The notes under the pieces were generated by a model. The model was given only the letters and a program-made list of their open reading frames with translations. It had not been told where the DNA came from and did no database searches. A stretch of 64,000 nucleotides of DNA from the NCBI GenBank assembly GCA_027405735.1, contig JAPEHQ010000013.1:930001-994000 (forward strand), given 5' to 3'. A program made the position numbers and the translations under genes. Below are positions 24,575 to 35,089 of this stretch, piece after piece (the first letter of the stretch is position 1; each line of letters opens with the position of its first letter). The DNA is from Mucor racemosus. Its lineage: Eukaryota; Mucoromycota; Mucoromycetes; Mucorales; Mucoraceae.

Positions 24575-25402
24575 TTAAACTGAAAATTTGATCCATAGTT
24601 TATATCCTGCCAAGGCACCACTGAAGAAACCAGACCATGCTTGAATACTAGCAGCTTGTCTAGGTGGCCATATATCACACGCTATTTAATTCAATTGATA
24701 ATTAGTATCGATACATTTGTTAGAAAAATAAAACTTACCACAAAATATGGCATCCATGAGTAATTTAATAATTGAGATTTCAGCAACATAGATTTTTTGC
24801 TTTAATTCAGTACTCTTTTCATCGTTATCTTTTGATGATTTGGCTTGTAATTTAGACATATTGATAGCACCTTCTCGTAAATCAATCAAGATACCAGCAA
24901 ACCAACAATAAGCCGATAGTCTTTCAGATTTTTCTCCCAAGTAAGAGCCAAATACACCCAATTTATATAAACAGAATACATCATCCGAGATGTTGTTTAC
25001 CAATGCATTGAGTGTGATGAGTGTCGATGGAATGGAATTTTTAAGGGGTGATAATTCTCTAATAGGGCCAATAGCTGTACCTAATCTCAATAATTTACGA
25101 GTCATTGAGAAGTTGCTAGTGATTGTAGACCAATGCTTTGCTTTCACTAGTTTGTAATGCAATAAAATTTTGATAAAATATTGGATGATTTTCATCAATT
25201 TATCACGGCCATCTAACTCTTTCAATAGTTTTTGGATAACATTTGCCCATCTTGTTATCAGTGGTCGAGTTGCTATTAAACGTTTTGTAATTTGTTGTTG
25301 CTGTGTAACAGGTTTTTCACCAAATGTTTCTGGCTCTGGAGGTGGAGATGGTGGTGTGGGGTGAGCAAAGTTATATAATGATGATTCAGTAGAATTGCTC
25401 AT
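24575..25402 (-). CDS. PEX11: Peroxisomal biogenesis factor 11
   Basis: Two exons (25402-24739, 24681-24575) give 256 aa. The N-terminus is Pro/Ser/Gln-rich (about 40 aa), followed by the PEX11 core: KLLKELDGRDKLMKIIQYFIKIL (about 58-80), an amphipathic helix that bends membranes, then RKLLRLG and IRELS. A middle hydrophobic segment (YCWFAGILIDLREG) and a C-terminal WSGFFSGALAGYKLW segment complete it. PEX11 proteins elongate peroxisomes before fission and recruit the fission machinery. The order of motifs is typical of fungal PEX11/PEX11C proteins; the proline-rich extension is longer than in yeast Pex11. The start is the only in-frame ATG before the core. Confidence 0.88.
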
Positions 25403-26215
25403 CTTTTTGGTTGAAGTTGTTGTAAAAATGAAAAGAAAGAAAAGGATGTTTTAATGATAAGTTTATTTATAAAAAACTTATCAACAGTACCTCGGATTGA
25501 AGTCTTGTTCCGCGGGATGACCAAGCTAAATTGCACGCCTACCTAGTTTATATTTGGATTGTCATATCCTTGTGTGAATATTTTTTACCACTAAAAACTT
25601 ATTTTTATACATGCACCCACATTAAACGGGGACAGATGGATATATTAATTCTTTATGAGATGAATAAAAAGGTCTTCTTCATTAAACTGGTTGGTGCTTA
25701 GGCCAGTTTTGCTACAGTTTGGCCACAATTTTGTTTCTTTCTACAAACTGGTTTTTGGTTTTTTCCCCCTCGTCGTTTTTGGTTACATGTATTCTCGCTA
25801 CCTCCACCTGTACAAGATGAGAGGACAGTTGACCTCCGGGATAAGTCGCATTTTTTATACAAGACTCAATTCTTTGTCAATACAGTGATCCCAATAGCTT
25901 TCAGGGCGTCGAATCCAAACCCAAGCAATTATCAATAGTAACTGTTTGACACACCTGTAAAATATGAGGGGCGTAAGAGTGGAATTTTCATTCGAAGGTA
26001 GCTCACTTGATGTTGCTTTTGAACTGTTGTGTCTCAGGTACATAAAATACAAGTAAAACTTATTGAGTATTTTGAGACGGTTCTTAGATATCTTTATTAT
26101 AATAGAATAAAATGTGCATATTTATATTAATTTACAATCTGTCAAATAAAGACAAGTAGGTTGATCATTTACAGATAAAGGTGATATCACATATTCTATA
26201 TGATCAACCATTGTT
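25403..26215. other. Intergenic
   Basis: PEX11 upstream region. Open frames at 25691-25888 (+) and 25855-26052 (-) overlap each other, have no splice partners and no recognised motif, and were not called. Confidence 0.45.
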
Positions 26216-26456
26216 CTAAAGATTATTTATACGATGACATCTGGCCGGATTACCAACGATCTCTAACCAACGCTCTCCAGCTGAGTTTAAAAAGAGGAAT
26301 AAGATGGCATCCTCTATCATTTATGGCATCAACTATAAAGGCAGTATGATGGTTCTTACAATTATCCATGGCGATATAAACCCCATTTGTACCCTGTTTA
26401 TCAAGTGCATCTATGGCACCTTGATCCGATTTAACAGTATGGTGGGATGTTATGCC
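26216..26456 (-). pseudogene. DDE-superfamily transposase remnant (Tc1/mariner-like)
   Basis: The minus strand is open from 26456 to a stop at 26250 without a start codon. It reads GITSHHTVKSDQGAIDAL, then GVYIAMDNCKNHHTAFIV and DAINDRGCHLIPLF. A hydrophobic strand ending in MDN, a HH pair, a helix and then a second strand (LIPLF) is the second catalytic-Asp region of DDE endonucleases (DDE_3 type). A +1 shift at about 26300 continues as FLNSAGERWLEI, where Glu fits the third catalytic residue; the D-to-E spacing of about 31 is a few residues short of D34E, consistent with a small deletion. Nothing remains of the N-terminal DNA-binding part. Clearly inactive. Confidence 0.65.
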
Positions 26457-26582
26457 TTTTTTTCTCTCTTTTTTTATTTAAATTGAGGTCATGCGGCTGC
26501 TTTTGAGCTTTTATCATTCTTTTCCTAAGGGTCGTTCTTTTTTTTTCCCTCAACCCTCACTTTGTGTTTGCGTTTAGGCAAA

Positions 26583-27531
26583 ATGCAAAAATGCGATCAG
26601 TGCGATTATTTTTCTGCTAATCCTGAAAACTTAAAAACCCACAATCGTGATTACCACGTAGCCACTGTGTACTACACTATGAAGAAAAAATCCCTTAATT
26701 CTCTTAATTATGCCACATTAAAAAAATAAGCAGTGAAAATTTTCTTATTTTCCTTAATGTGGCACAATTAAGAGATTTTTTGTTCATAGTGCTATGGAGA
26801 AAGTATGGTATTTTGTTTTTGGGGAGGGGGGGGGGGTTTCCACACTCTTAACATCATTATTTTTTGTAGGTTTGATACCCATCACTAAGAACGAAAAAAG
26901 CTTCGCTTGCCCAATATGCCTTAAAAATAACAAAACAACATGATCATTCATCACCCATCTCAAAAATCACGGCTTAGATTTGTCCCTTATGAAGAAGAGA
27001 AAACTCGACAAATTGGATTCTGTTGATGAACATTGTGTGGGCGAAGAAGAGGCAGATGAAGACACATATCAGCATCCGGCTGGCGAGGAAGTAGTAGATG
27101 ATGAAATGACATGCAAAAATGGTTTCGCGCAGCTTCCACCGTCGTCATTATTATTGGCGGTACAGCCAGCAACAAAGCTATCTCATCTCACACATCGCGA
27201 TGTGATCTTGACAACCACGAACTCTCACACTGCCGATAAAGCGACCCAAGGGGATAAGATGATGCTGGCCAAGTTGGGCCGATGGGTCCCCGTTGTATAC
27301 AACCACGGCAATATGCAATACGGGATGTTGACATCTTCATCAATTGCTTCCATATTATTATCAAAAAAACAAACGACAGGTACATGGTACAGCCCCACCA
27401 ACGATAATAATCACTCTTCAAAAGAGGTTATACCTCCCACACCTGCTAACAATCATGTTTATATAAACACATGGTCCATAAGAACTGCACATGTCTTTCA
27501 GGATAAGGAAAAATTACTTCCCATAGCATAA
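26583..27531 (+). pseudogene. Two-finger C2H2 protein gene broken by a MITE and a stop codon
   Basis: An ATG at 26583 opens a frame with a C2H2 finger (CDQCDYFSANPENLKTH, C-x2-C-x12-H-x4-H). The frame is interrupted by a hairpin MITE (26675-26791). With the MITE disregarded, the frame reads on to a GT donor at 26803; an intron with a G-rich run ends in TTGTAG at 26869. Exon 2 reads SLIPITKNEKSFACPICLKN and a second finger (C-x2-C-x12-H-x3-H) that contains an in-frame TGA at 26941-26943. The frame then runs to TAA at 27531 through an acidic segment and a Ser/Thr-rich tail. So there are two independent lesions. The family is not recognised; similar paired fingers occur in lineage-expanded fungal proteins. 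A read starting at 26980 alone would give a misleading 183-aa protein. Confidence 0.7.
26675..26791. mobile_element. CACTA-type hairpin MITE, copy 1
   Basis: 117 bp with inverted ends of about 50 bp: left CACTATGAAGAAAAAATCCC and right ...TTTTTTGTTCATAGTG. The central part also pairs (GCCACATTAA and TTAATGTGGC). The flanks give a 3-bp duplication, CTA. CACTA termini with 3-bp duplications are the hallmark of the CACTA (EnSpm) superfamily. A second copy lies at 38410-38557. Confidence 0.85.
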
Positions 27532-29488
27532 TAATTGATTACCACAGAATGCTAACTGATCCACAAAGTATTGCCAATTACTGAAAAAGAACCAAAGGAG
27601 AGGTGCTAAAAGACAAAAGTGATAAACTTCAGAGTACATTTCCCAGCGTGGACAATGAGTCATCATCTAACCATCCACAACTAAAAATATTCTACAATAT
27701 GAGGTTTTAATACATCAATCGGTACTTACCGGGTATCCAAGCAGTCAATATATGATAAACACCTTACAACTATGTACTGGTTTTATGTAATTGCTAGCAT
27801 TTGTTTCCATCTGTTGCAATTTTTATCATCACCAATTGTCGGAGTTTAAATAAAGAAGAAGATGATGATAATCCAGAAATACATTGCTTGATTGAATCTA
27901 CATATTTATCTTAAATCAAATTCATTTTAGTGTGAATTGACACCGACTTTATCTACAATCTCATTCTCATTTCATACAAATTTTTATCTCTATTTTGTCT
28001 AAATTTTATTTCTGTTTCGTTCAAAAAAATAATAAAAACGTCTAAATTTCAAGTGTAAAGCCTGTATTTGAGGTTTGTGATGAAATGAAAACCAAAGATA
28101 ACAAAAAGTAGCATAACAATAACAAATAAATTTAATATAAATAGCCAAATTCACATTCGTAATTTTTTTTTCTTTATCTGTTCTAAAATATATAATAATA
28201 ATTCAATTCTGCAGTTGCAATATAACATTGAACAGGTCAAATCTTAGCTTAACTTTAATAAAAACTTTCAGTCGCTCAATTACATAAATCTAATCAAAAA
28301 TAACTCGACAATTTTACCCCCGCAACACACCTTCATTTGTTAACTCTAATGAAAAAAATATATCAGTGATAATAAATATGTTATTATAAGAAATCACTTA
28401 CAGGTTCATAAAGCATTCCAGACAAGCTCTTTAAAGCATGCAAATTAAATCGTCCTTAGTTTAGAACAAGTCCTCAGAATACCTTTCAAATGCACCAGCC
28501 CTTGAGGGAAAAAACCTTTAGATCTTGAGTAAATAACACCAGTCTTGAAAAAAGCATCAGTATGGAGCCAAAAGGAAAGACCACAGGCTTAAAAAAACCT
28601 TCTCCAAAAGATAGTAGAGGGGAAAAAACCTTATGATCACGCAGAAGCAGTAGATACACCATCATAATAGCAAACCTTGAAACGCAGTAACCACGAGAGC
28701 TTTAAAAACAATACTCGAGTAAAGACAGGTAGAGACAGACAGACAGAGAGAGAGAGAAGATTTGTAGTCCTTGAATAGCAATACAGAATGCTTGAGTAAT
28801 ATTGTACCTTTTAATGAGTAAAGGTTCTCTTGTACTTTTTCAGTTTTATTATTTTGGACATACGCTCAATTTAAATATTTATCATAATAAACAACTAGCA
28901 TCTAGAAACAATACTTTATTCGTTCAAAAATTACTCACAATTTTTACGAATTTGCATTCTCGCTTTGTCTAGACTTCATTTTTACTCTGTCTCAATATAT
29001 AACTGCAATCGTTCAGAATTCAATTGGAAATCGTCTAAATATTTTCCTGAAATGTCTGAATTTCAAGTGGAAATACTGTATTAGCGCAATTCAATCAAAT
29101 TGCTGTACTACAGTACTACAGATGTGTTCATGCTTTCCTTGATCAAGAAAGCACGTCAGTACGCCTCAAGCCACACTACAAACTGCATGTCATAATACAT
29201 TATACATTGAAATCGACAATTTTGTTGGTGTCTGTAAGAAAGAAAAAAAGCAAAAAACGGCATCCTACTTGAAGGCGGCTCAACCACAATAACAACAGCA
29301 AGCTAAAATAGAATGTACAAAAACACTGCTTAAACCTTTGAGTTTCCTAATAAGGCTTCTGTGATGATATTGAATCAAAACAATCTATATATCAAAACAT
29401 TTACTTAAATATCCCATGTCAACATCTCGCATACCATTCTTTCTCTTTCTTGTTCTCTTTTTATTTCTCTATACATACATATCCTATC
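27532..29488. other. Intergenic, AT-rich, with microsatellite
   Basis: No gene recognised. A (ACAG)n-(AG)n microsatellite lies at about 28728-28760. Related phrases (CTAAATTTCAAGTG at about 28042, GAATTTCAAGTGG at about 29052) bracket about 1 kb and may mark an old element, with a similar phrase inside the insertion at 60207-60932. The end is the CT-rich leader of the MARVEL-like gene. Confidence 0.4.
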
Positions 29489-30933
29489 ATGAAAAACATT
29501 GAATTGAATGATCTCGTTGATAAATTAGATTTTGATACACCTTCAAGCTTACCAAGACTCGGGGTTCATAAAGTTGGCCTTCATCTAATTCAAATGTTTC
29601 TTGCATTCATCACATTATGTGTCACAGCACCCATTATATCAGCAGAAAATGCATACACTGTAAGTAGACCCTGTACAAGCAGCTCTTTTAATTTGAAAAT
29701 CTAACTCAAAAACAAACTAATATAGGGATCAAGTCAAGCAGCTCCAAATTATACATTGGCAGTAACTCTTATCACATTATTCGTTTCATGTCCATTAACA
29801 ATCTTTCCTTGGACTATGATGAGTAAGAAAGGCTTTGTTTCTATTAGAAATTTCTTCTTGAGACCACGTACCACAGTCATTTTTACTTGTTTTATGACAA
29901 TGGGATGGTTTGCTGCCATGATTTCCATGACTGTACATTCCAAAAATGCATCGAATTGCGCTTTCGATGATGATTTAAAAGACGATGAAAGTTATACTAG
30001 TGCTTGGTCAAAACAGGTAACTTGTAAACAAAAACATAATATGTACATATGCTAATAATAAATGAACGATGATCTTATTAGTGTAACTGTGCCAAGGCTT
30101 CAGCCGCTTTCTGTTGGATTTCATTCATTGTCGGGGTTGCTACTGTAGTATGCAGTGCTATTCTTTTGTGGCATGAAAAGAAATTGAGATATGCAGAATT
30201 AAACAATCAAATTACTGCTACTGCTACAACTGATAATAACAAAAATAGCGACTCATCTTCAACAACATTTGATGATGACGCCCGTACAATTGTTAATATG
30301 AAATACTCTGAAGAAGATAAGCAACCTGTAGCAAATTATGACGATTCTGTAAGTGGTATTTCTCCAAGCATCTCCCCGCAAATGCAAGAAACAAGCAGCT
30401 CAGGATCTTACTTGCCTTCTCCTGCTCCAATGGCTTCTTCCATCACTGCTACTGGCAATGACTTTGCCTCACCTTACTCACCTCCTGCTACTGGTAATAC
30501 TTATTCCCCAATGTCTACTCCTTATAGTCCTCAATCAAATGTAATGACTTCTGTTGGATATGCGGGTTCTCCCTACTCGACTACCAATACATATTCACCC
30601 CAACAACAGCAATCATATAGCCCATACCAAGCACAAGCTGATTATGGTTCGCCTTATAGTTATCATCAACAAACTCCACCCATTCAATACAATGCTGCTG
30701 TTCCTAATACCACCATCACTTCACCATACCCAATTTCCACCACCACCACTCCTCAACCTCAAGCATACCGTTCAAGTCCACTGTATCAGCAAACTACAGC
30801 ATCGCCTACTATTTGCCAAACAGTAGCACCTAACCCCTTGAGCCACCAACAACAATCATCATCTCAAATGTACCAACAGGCACCTACACAGTATAATCCT
30901 CAAGAATATAATCACCATCTCGCAAATATTTAG
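29489..30933 (+). CDS. MARVEL-like four-span membrane protein with Pro/Gln/Tyr-rich tail
   Basis: Three exons (29489-29659, 29726-30016, 30082-30933) give 437 aa. Four hydrophobic segments (about 26-50, 67-88, 101-122, 160-182) have charged or cysteine-containing loops, including NCAFDDDLKDDESYTSAWSKQ before a CNCAKASAAFCWISF segment. This arrangement fits MARVEL-domain proteins, which sit in membrane domains and in vesicle traffic. The cytosolic tail (about 190-437) is low-complexity: repeated SPYSP, TYSP and YSPYQ units plus Gln and Thr runs, reminiscent of disordered scaffolding tails. A CT-rich leader precedes the ATG. The domain assignment is by topology only; a different tetraspan family is possible. 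Confidence 0.75.
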
Positions 30934-31469
30934 TTTCTGTAGCATAATTTAGTAATAATAATAAAAACCCGTGCTTTCATATACGCTAGTTACACTGAAA
31001 TTTAGTTCGTATATAGTAATAAAAATGCCTCAGAAAAGTCTAGCTAATGAGAAGGTCATTACGTATATTTACTTATTGCTACCTTATAGACTATGGAAAT
31101 GTCGCGATTATGCAGATTTTCGATTCAGAGCCCATCGTATAGAACTGCTTTAAGATTTTTATCTAGCCTTCAAATCAATCAATCTATCTTTTGTCTTCAC
31201 AAGTTTAATGCGTAACATATATATTGCAATCTTTTATTTTTCTTCACTTTATCAATTAGACAGAAGCTCACTTTCATAAGCGTCATTTTAAATATGCATG
31301 ATATACCGTACCGTACGTCGATGAACTTTTCGATTTGAGATTAGCATAATTCTGAAATCTGGCGTAAAACTCTCCAATAGAATTACTATATTTGTTATAT
31401 ACTCAAAGAAAGTTACACTTTATATGTAAAAAATGTATTTTGTGTTTTTTTTTTATTGTAGGTATTTGG
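30934..31469. other. Intergenic, 3' flank of the MARVEL-like gene
   Basis: AATAATAATAAAAACC right after the stop is the likely polyadenylation region. Nothing else recognised. Confidence 0.5.
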
Positions 31470-33800
31470 TCGAGCAAAATTTAAAATTTTCAAAAAATTG
31501 AATTTTCATAGTTTTTAATCTTCAAAATTGGAGTATGTCTTCTTTCTATAACTAACCTTATAATAAACATTTTTAAAATATACTTTAGACATTACTAAAC
31601 AGACATGAATTGGTTGCATTATGCTACCTATTCCTGAATTTATTTTATATCTCATGAAAGACTCAAAAACGCGTAAAATTCACTGCTTTTCCCTTGAAAA
31701 CTACGTCTCATTTTTCATCCCTGCTCTACTTTTTGTTTTCATTAAATAACACCAAGGAAAAATTATATGACAATGTACCTGAGATGTTCAGCTTTAATAC
31801 AAAATAAGTATCCAAAAATATCCTGTTTTTTGCAGTTGGTATTAATTTTTCAGTGCTAAGGTTTCAGATTTTTTACGCGTATTTCACTGCTAAAGGATTG
31901 AAAACTTTGAGGCTTCATATCTCTAGAAAACATTAAGCTATACTAGCACTTTTTAATAATAAAACTTACTTGTTTTAAAGCGCTTTATAACATATTTAAG
32001 TATAACAAAATTCTAAGCACTTTTATTTTTTTTCATTTTTTTGGCATTTCTATAGTAGATTTCAAAATATTTGCTATATTGAGCAGCATTTTTTTTTGCA
32101 TTCATGTCATCAAGCTCATTGAGCTCTCTCAGACCCAATTTAGAGTCTTTCAAAATATTAATTTTTCGTGGAGATATTCTCAAAAATGTGTACAAAAAGG
32201 TACCTTCATTTCTGGCTTTCATTTTTCCCTTATATACCCTCATCCCAAATTCTGAATCTGAAAAAATTTGGACAAAAACCTCGTTTTCTCTAAAAACAAA
32301 TGTAGCTAAAAGGTTCTACAATAGCTCAATCGATAGATAATTTTTTTGCGCATTATTCCAACTACTTATATTTTAAATTTGTTTATAAAAGTTAATGTGT
32401 ATCTTCAAAAAACCTCCAAAATTTCAATTGTATTTTACGCAAAATTTAATGCACAATGTTTGTTTAAATTTTATTTAGATAGATGCAGAATTTAAAACTG
32501 TACAAAAGCTATTTAGTATACTAGGTCGACTTACTTTGCAGTTCATGATCAATTAAACGATTTTGTTTTTTTTCATCATTTTTCGTCCATTTTTTAAAAT
32601 AAATTTTGGAGCCCAGTTATCATAAGCTGTAAGATGTGATATCGATTATTATTTTGATTATCTCTATGAAAAATCAATATTTTTCGCTGAAACAAAAAAT
32701 GCAGAGTAGCTTAGAGTTAGATCGATATTGTGAATACAAAAAAATAATATCTCAATTTGGGTGCTCAATTTTTTACAACCAATTTTAGGTCAATCTTGGT
32801 CAGTGTTTGGCCAGTACATACTTATGTTTTGGTATTAATATTTTTATTTTCAGAGGGATATCAATAGCCAGTACCATAGAGTAAAGGTATATTTTCTTTA
32901 AAGATTTTACGTAATTCGACTCAATATTGGGCAAAAACATTCGAAAACCGTTTGAAATCCATTTGAAACCTACTTTTTACCACCGTAAAAAATGGACAAC
33001 GAAAACCCTCTCTTAGCGAATTTCGATCTTAATAACTTCCAACTTTACATGGGAGTAGGGACATATTTCTTACACGCCGATCTCAAAGGGCAACTTCGTC
33101 AATCTACTGTGTGTCGAGAAAACCATCGCCAAAGTGCACCTATAGCTTACTGCTGCGCACTTTTATTGAAAGCAATTTAAATATGATCTCTATGAATACT
33201 GATTCAAGGAAGCTGCCACTTTACATGGATATAAGTATAAAAATTATTATAAATATTACGTATACAGTATCAGCTTCCATCATGGGTCATTGTGCTGTAT
33301 TTGGTAAGTTTGAAGAACAAGTTGATTACCTGCTATTTACATCTACTAATAAGGTTAATAAGCTCGCCAGTTCTCGCCAGTTCTCGCCAGTTCTCCCCAA
33401 ATATGGACCAAAATTAGCTCCTGTTCCAATGACAGGTAAGCTTGGTGTTGATCCACAGAGTTGCAAAGTTGTACTCCTCGAGTTGCTATGAAAGTGAGGA
33501 AATAAAGACACGTAGTTTTTAAACTATTTTGTTTGGGTTGTTTCAGGTATTCTTTGAAAATTTTTATAAAATCAAGTAATGGTCCAAGATTAGATTTTGA
33601 AGTTGCACTTAATGCGCAGTGAACGTATTAATAACATATCTTGATTTCATTAGTTAACAGCTGCTTTTGAAAGAGTAGAGAGCACCTTTTTAACAGAAAC
33701 CACTCTTCCTCTGCTTAAATAAAGCAGATCATCTAGGAAAGCGACTATTTGCAAATCAATGAGTATTAATCCAAATGGGCTGAAAATTTTAAAATATATA
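31470..33800 (+). repeat. R1 repeat, copy b (most complete)
   Basis: The most continuous R1 copy. The 5' part (31480-32650) matches 16170-17650; the middle (32650-33300) matches 42600-42990 and, reversed, 61850-62500; the distal part (33300-33790) matches, reversed, 9950-10440 and 55590-56070. The middle includes an open frame (32992-33180) that is broken in other copies. No transposase or reverse transcriptase is recognisable. A small local expansion (three CGCCAGTTCT units) sits at about 33366-33402. Confidence 0.75.
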
Positions 33801-34121
33801 TTAAAAATGTAACAATATACATTATTTAGCAGTATCCTAATTTAACTTCCAATTGATCTGCTGGTTAAATTATTGTTAAACCATAGGAATCAAAGGTTCA
33901 CTTTTCCCAAGCGGGTTTTATGGTTCAGCATAACGGTTTAAATTAGAAATAGCGGTAAATCAGCCAAAGCCAACATATATGACAATACCAACTACCAAAA
34001 TTAAGAAGTATATAAAAGTCCTCTTTGTGTAAAATCAAAACTGTGTAGTCAATGTGTTCTACAACTTTTTTTTTTTAAACAAAACTACCGAATTTCAAAT
34101 ATTGATCCAAATAACTGTAAG

Positions 34122-34477
34122 TGTTGCATCCACAGATCTGAGTGCATTCCTTGGTTAAGATTACGACACAGTTTGGTATTTTAAGTTCTACATCGTTGTG
34201 TATTATGTTATGAAGCTCCGTTTATACAGGAATGTGGAGCTAGTGTAAGTCATCTAGACTTGACTGGATATATATATATATATATATAAATAGACTCATT
34301 TGAGACTAGTCATATAATTAGAGAATAATGTGAATATAAAAGAAGATGTTTCGATCTTATAACAAAGTTCTTTAGTTTTAGTGTGCTCTTTCATTTTATA
34401 AATGTTTTCCTTTATTTTTATTAAATGATCTAGTACATATTTTAGCTTCGAGATTGACATAATATCCTGGCGTAACA
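34122..34477 (+). mobile_element. Family-2 solo LTR
   Basis: 356 bp with TGTTGC...GTAACA termini and near-matching 5-bp flanks (GTAAG/GTTAG). It contains ATATATAAATAGACTC as a TATA-like block. The same sequence occurs at 38194-38703 and at 59947-61267. No gag-pol follows. Confidence 0.8.
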
Positions 34478-34507
34478 GTTAGCAGATAAATGCCGGAAAA
34501 AAACTAA

Positions 34508-34750
34508 CAGAAAACTTTAAACCTTTATTTCTTGAATGGGTTACTTTATTAGATGGTCAGAAGTTAATACTAAAGCAAATGATAGACAGCTTTATCTACG
34601 GAATACCTTTTAAATACTCAAGAAATGCAGCTTTTGATGGATTAATTGACAAAACAAGATTTTAAAACTGGTTATTGGCTTCCAGTAATTATACTGCTTT
34701 ATATAGCCCTATGCTTGAGTATTTGCATGATATAAAACTTCTCAATTGAT
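34508..34750 (+). pseudogene. Unidentified protein-coding remnant
   Basis: Just after the solo LTR, one frame reads KLTENFKPLFLEWVTLLDG, then KQMIDSFIYGIPFKYSRNAAF and DGLIDKTRF, a TAA, and in the same frame NWLLASSNYTALYSPMLEYL before a final stop. The amphipathic, mixed composition is unlike the surrounding AT-rich repeats, so it looks like a decayed exon. I do not recognise the family. Confidence 0.4.
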
Positions 34751-35089
34751 TATATACACTCTATGAAGAATTCTTTGTATATTTATTTATATTTTTAGCA
34801 TACTCATGAATTCAAGGAATTTTTACTCAATAATTAGGGAACAGTTTAATACTTTTTTTTTAAAATTATAATACGTTGAAAGTTATTTTTAAATTATGTG
34901 CATACTTTTTTATTCGCATATTTGTATTATTTATTTATTTGTAAACTACTTGTAAAAACTATTACATTTTAAAAGCATCAGTTCCAAATATAAGCATAGT
35001 GCCTCCAGACCCAAAAAATGCCATTTTGGAAATATCTCGACACTCTGTCTCATATTATTTTCCAAAATCATTACGTAAATCTATGTATT

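Noticed and set aside
27188..27421. Minus-strand 77-aa frame opposite the C2H2 gene
   Set aside because: No recognised motif, and the plus-strand frame has zinc fingers and splice sites.
29749..30826. Alternative frames inside the MARVEL-like gene (63, 64 and 90 aa)
   Set aside because: Shadows of the Pro/Gln/Tyr-rich tail and membrane segments.
32992..33180. 62-aa frame in R1 copy b
   Set aside because: The matching positions in other R1 copies (about 42710 and 62080) contain stops or shifts; treated as non-coding repeat.
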